Below are positions 60,527-61,225 of a stretch of DNA of 61,225 bases, one piece after another. A program made the translations under genes and the position numbers. The notes under the pieces are model-generated. The model was not told the origin of the DNA. It saw nothing but the letters and a program-made list of their open reading frames with translations, and did no database searches. Location: positions 1-61,225 of the forward strand of contig CAKSNE010000010.1 of NCBI GenBank assembly GCA_934476085.1. Direction: 5' to 3'. The first letter of the stretch is position 1, and each line of letters begins with the position of its first letter. Source of the stretch: an uncultured Eubacteriales bacterium. GTDB lineage: Bacteria; Bacillota; Clostridia; Oscillospirales; Acutalibacteraceae.

Positions 60527-61183
60527 ATGAAAACTAAAATAAAATTAGTAATTTCTCTGCTCTTATGCACAATTTTAGTGTTGTCATACACAAGCGAAAG
60601 CATTGCACTATCCAAATACGGTTCACGCGGAGCAGAAGTTAAAAAAATTCAACGAATTCTTAAAAAAAGCAACTTCTACAAAGGTGATGTTGACGGAATT
60701 TACGGTTCAAAAACAAAAGCTGCTGTTGTGAAATTTCAAAAGAAAAACGGTCTTACAGCAGACGGTATTGCAGGTAAAAAAACGCTCGCAAAAATGGGTA
60801 TTTCAAGCAGTAGCAACAGTAATTCAAGTTCAAGTTCTGACTTGAATTTATTAGCAAAAGTTATTTCAGCCGAAGCACGAGGAGAAAGTTATACAGGACA
60901 AGTTGCGGTAGGTGCAGTAATCCTAAACAGAGTAGCACATGCTTCATTTCCCGATAGTATTTCAGGCGTTGTATATCAAAAAGGTGCTTTTTCTTGTATG
61001 ACAGACGGACAAATTAACACAAAAACTGCCGACAGCTGCTATAAAGCCGCTCAAGACGCAATAAACGGCTGGGATCCATCAGGCGGTGCAATATATTATT
61101 ATAACCCTAAAACCGCAAAATCTTCTTGGATTAGAAACAGACCGATAATTTTAACAATAGGTAATCACGTATTTTGTAAATAA
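60527..61183 (+). CDS. sleB: Spore cortex-lytic enzyme, SleB-like
   Basis: A 218-residue exported hydrolase. A signal peptide (residues 1-27) is followed by a peptidoglycan-binding domain (GSRGAEVKKIQRILKK, VDGIYGSKTKAAVVKFQ, about 30-90), a serine/asparagine linker (about 92-105), and the hydrolase_2 domain with ISAEARGESYTGQVAVGAVILNR, where the catalytic Glu lies. In spores SleB is a lytic transglycosylase that acts on cortex muramic-lactam strands during germination. The vegetative relatives CwlJ and YkvT share the domain but CwlJ lacks the signal. No ypeB partner follows within the window. I could not find a sure forespore promoter. Confidence 0.92.
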   Translation: MKTKIKLVISLLLCTILVLSYTSESIALSKYGSRGAEVKKIQRILKKSNFYKGDVDGIYGSKTKAAVVKFQKKNGLTADGIAGKKTLAKMGISSSSNSNSSSSSDLNLLAKVISAEARGESYTGQVAVGAVILNRVAHASFPDSISGVVYQKGAFSCMTDGQINTKTADSCYKAAQDAINGWDPSGGAIYYYNPKTAKSSWIRNRPIILTIGNHVFCK

Positions 61184-61186
61184 AAT

Positions 61187-61225
61187 AAACGGCTCGAAAT
61201 CCGATAAACAGACTTCGAGCCGTTT
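61187..61225 (+). terminator. Terminator after sleB
   Basis: Arms AAACGGCTCGAA and TTCGAGCCGTTT pair perfectly; the window ends inside the T tract. Confidence 0.85.

Noticed and set aside
1..61225. tRNA genes, insertion sequences, prophage genes, restriction systems
   Set aside because: The only GTTCGA T-arm I found belongs to tmRNA. No transposase, integrase with att sites, or phage proteins are visible; XerD is the housekeeping recombinase.

Overview
The window looks like a chromosomal segment of an AT-rich, anaerobic, spore-forming member of the Clostridia. An Oscillospiraceae/Ruminococcaceae-type gut organism is my best guess, but nothing here fixes the genus. The signs are pyruvate:ferredoxin oxidoreductase (strict anaerobe), spore genes (SpoVAF-like, SpoIIM-like, SleB), two T-box leaders, a Gram-positive LexA operator, AAGGAGG ribosome sites with several TTG starts, and sigma-A promoters close to TTGACA-N17-TATAAT. 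I see no phage, transposon, CRISPR array or tRNA gene. Nearly all sequence is ordinary, tightly packed chromosome.

Layout. 1-231: start of an ECF sigma factor cut by the window edge. 389-6152: PFOR, a 72-aa protein, and a LexA-controlled Y-family polymerase with a small partner protein. 6257-12138 (minus): a COG2509-type flavoprotein and a trmB / polysaccharide deacetylase / YhaO-like / YhaN-like operon. 12264-15263: LacZ-type beta-galactosidase. 15302-22568: SpoVAF-like protein, then mreBCD, PBP2, a MinD-like ATPase and methylglyoxal synthase. 22590-25927: T-box leader, hisS and aspS. 25970-29860: a flavoprotein, a DUF624-like membrane protein, XerD and SpoIIM-like. 30162-33141 (minus): cysteine desulfurase plus DUF3343, then ispF and hemW. 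33434-37136: RNase J, YbaB, RecR, SmpB and tmRNA. 37191-42871: small conserved and membrane proteins, two more flavoproteins, and a secreted Fn3/transglutaminase protein. 43006-54494 (minus): a purine operon purE-C-F-M-N-(PurO-like)-(AICAR transformylase)-D-L behind a ZTP riboswitch. 54540-59387 (minus): thrS behind its own T-box, fhs and a DUF4380-like protein. 59393-61183: galE and the spore cortex hydrolase SleB.

How the genes work together. The purine block runs from PRPP to IMP using a single-chain PurL. The usual bifunctional PurH is absent: there is a stand-alone AICAR transformylase and, beside it, a PurO-like IMP cyclohydrolase. The ZTP riboswitch senses the intermediate that builds up when 10-formyl-tetrahydrofolate is short, and the enzyme that makes 10-formyl-THF (fhs) lies just upstream in the thrS transcription unit. 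The hisS-aspS leader appears built to read tRNA-Asp: a GAC specifier, and a T-box bulge that pairs with a G discriminator. A His CAU triplet overlaps the GAC. The cell-shape cluster lacks minC, minE and rodA, and its MinD-like ATPase stops before the usual membrane-targeting tail.

All calls come from reading the sequence and from memory of protein and RNA families. No database search or folding program was run.
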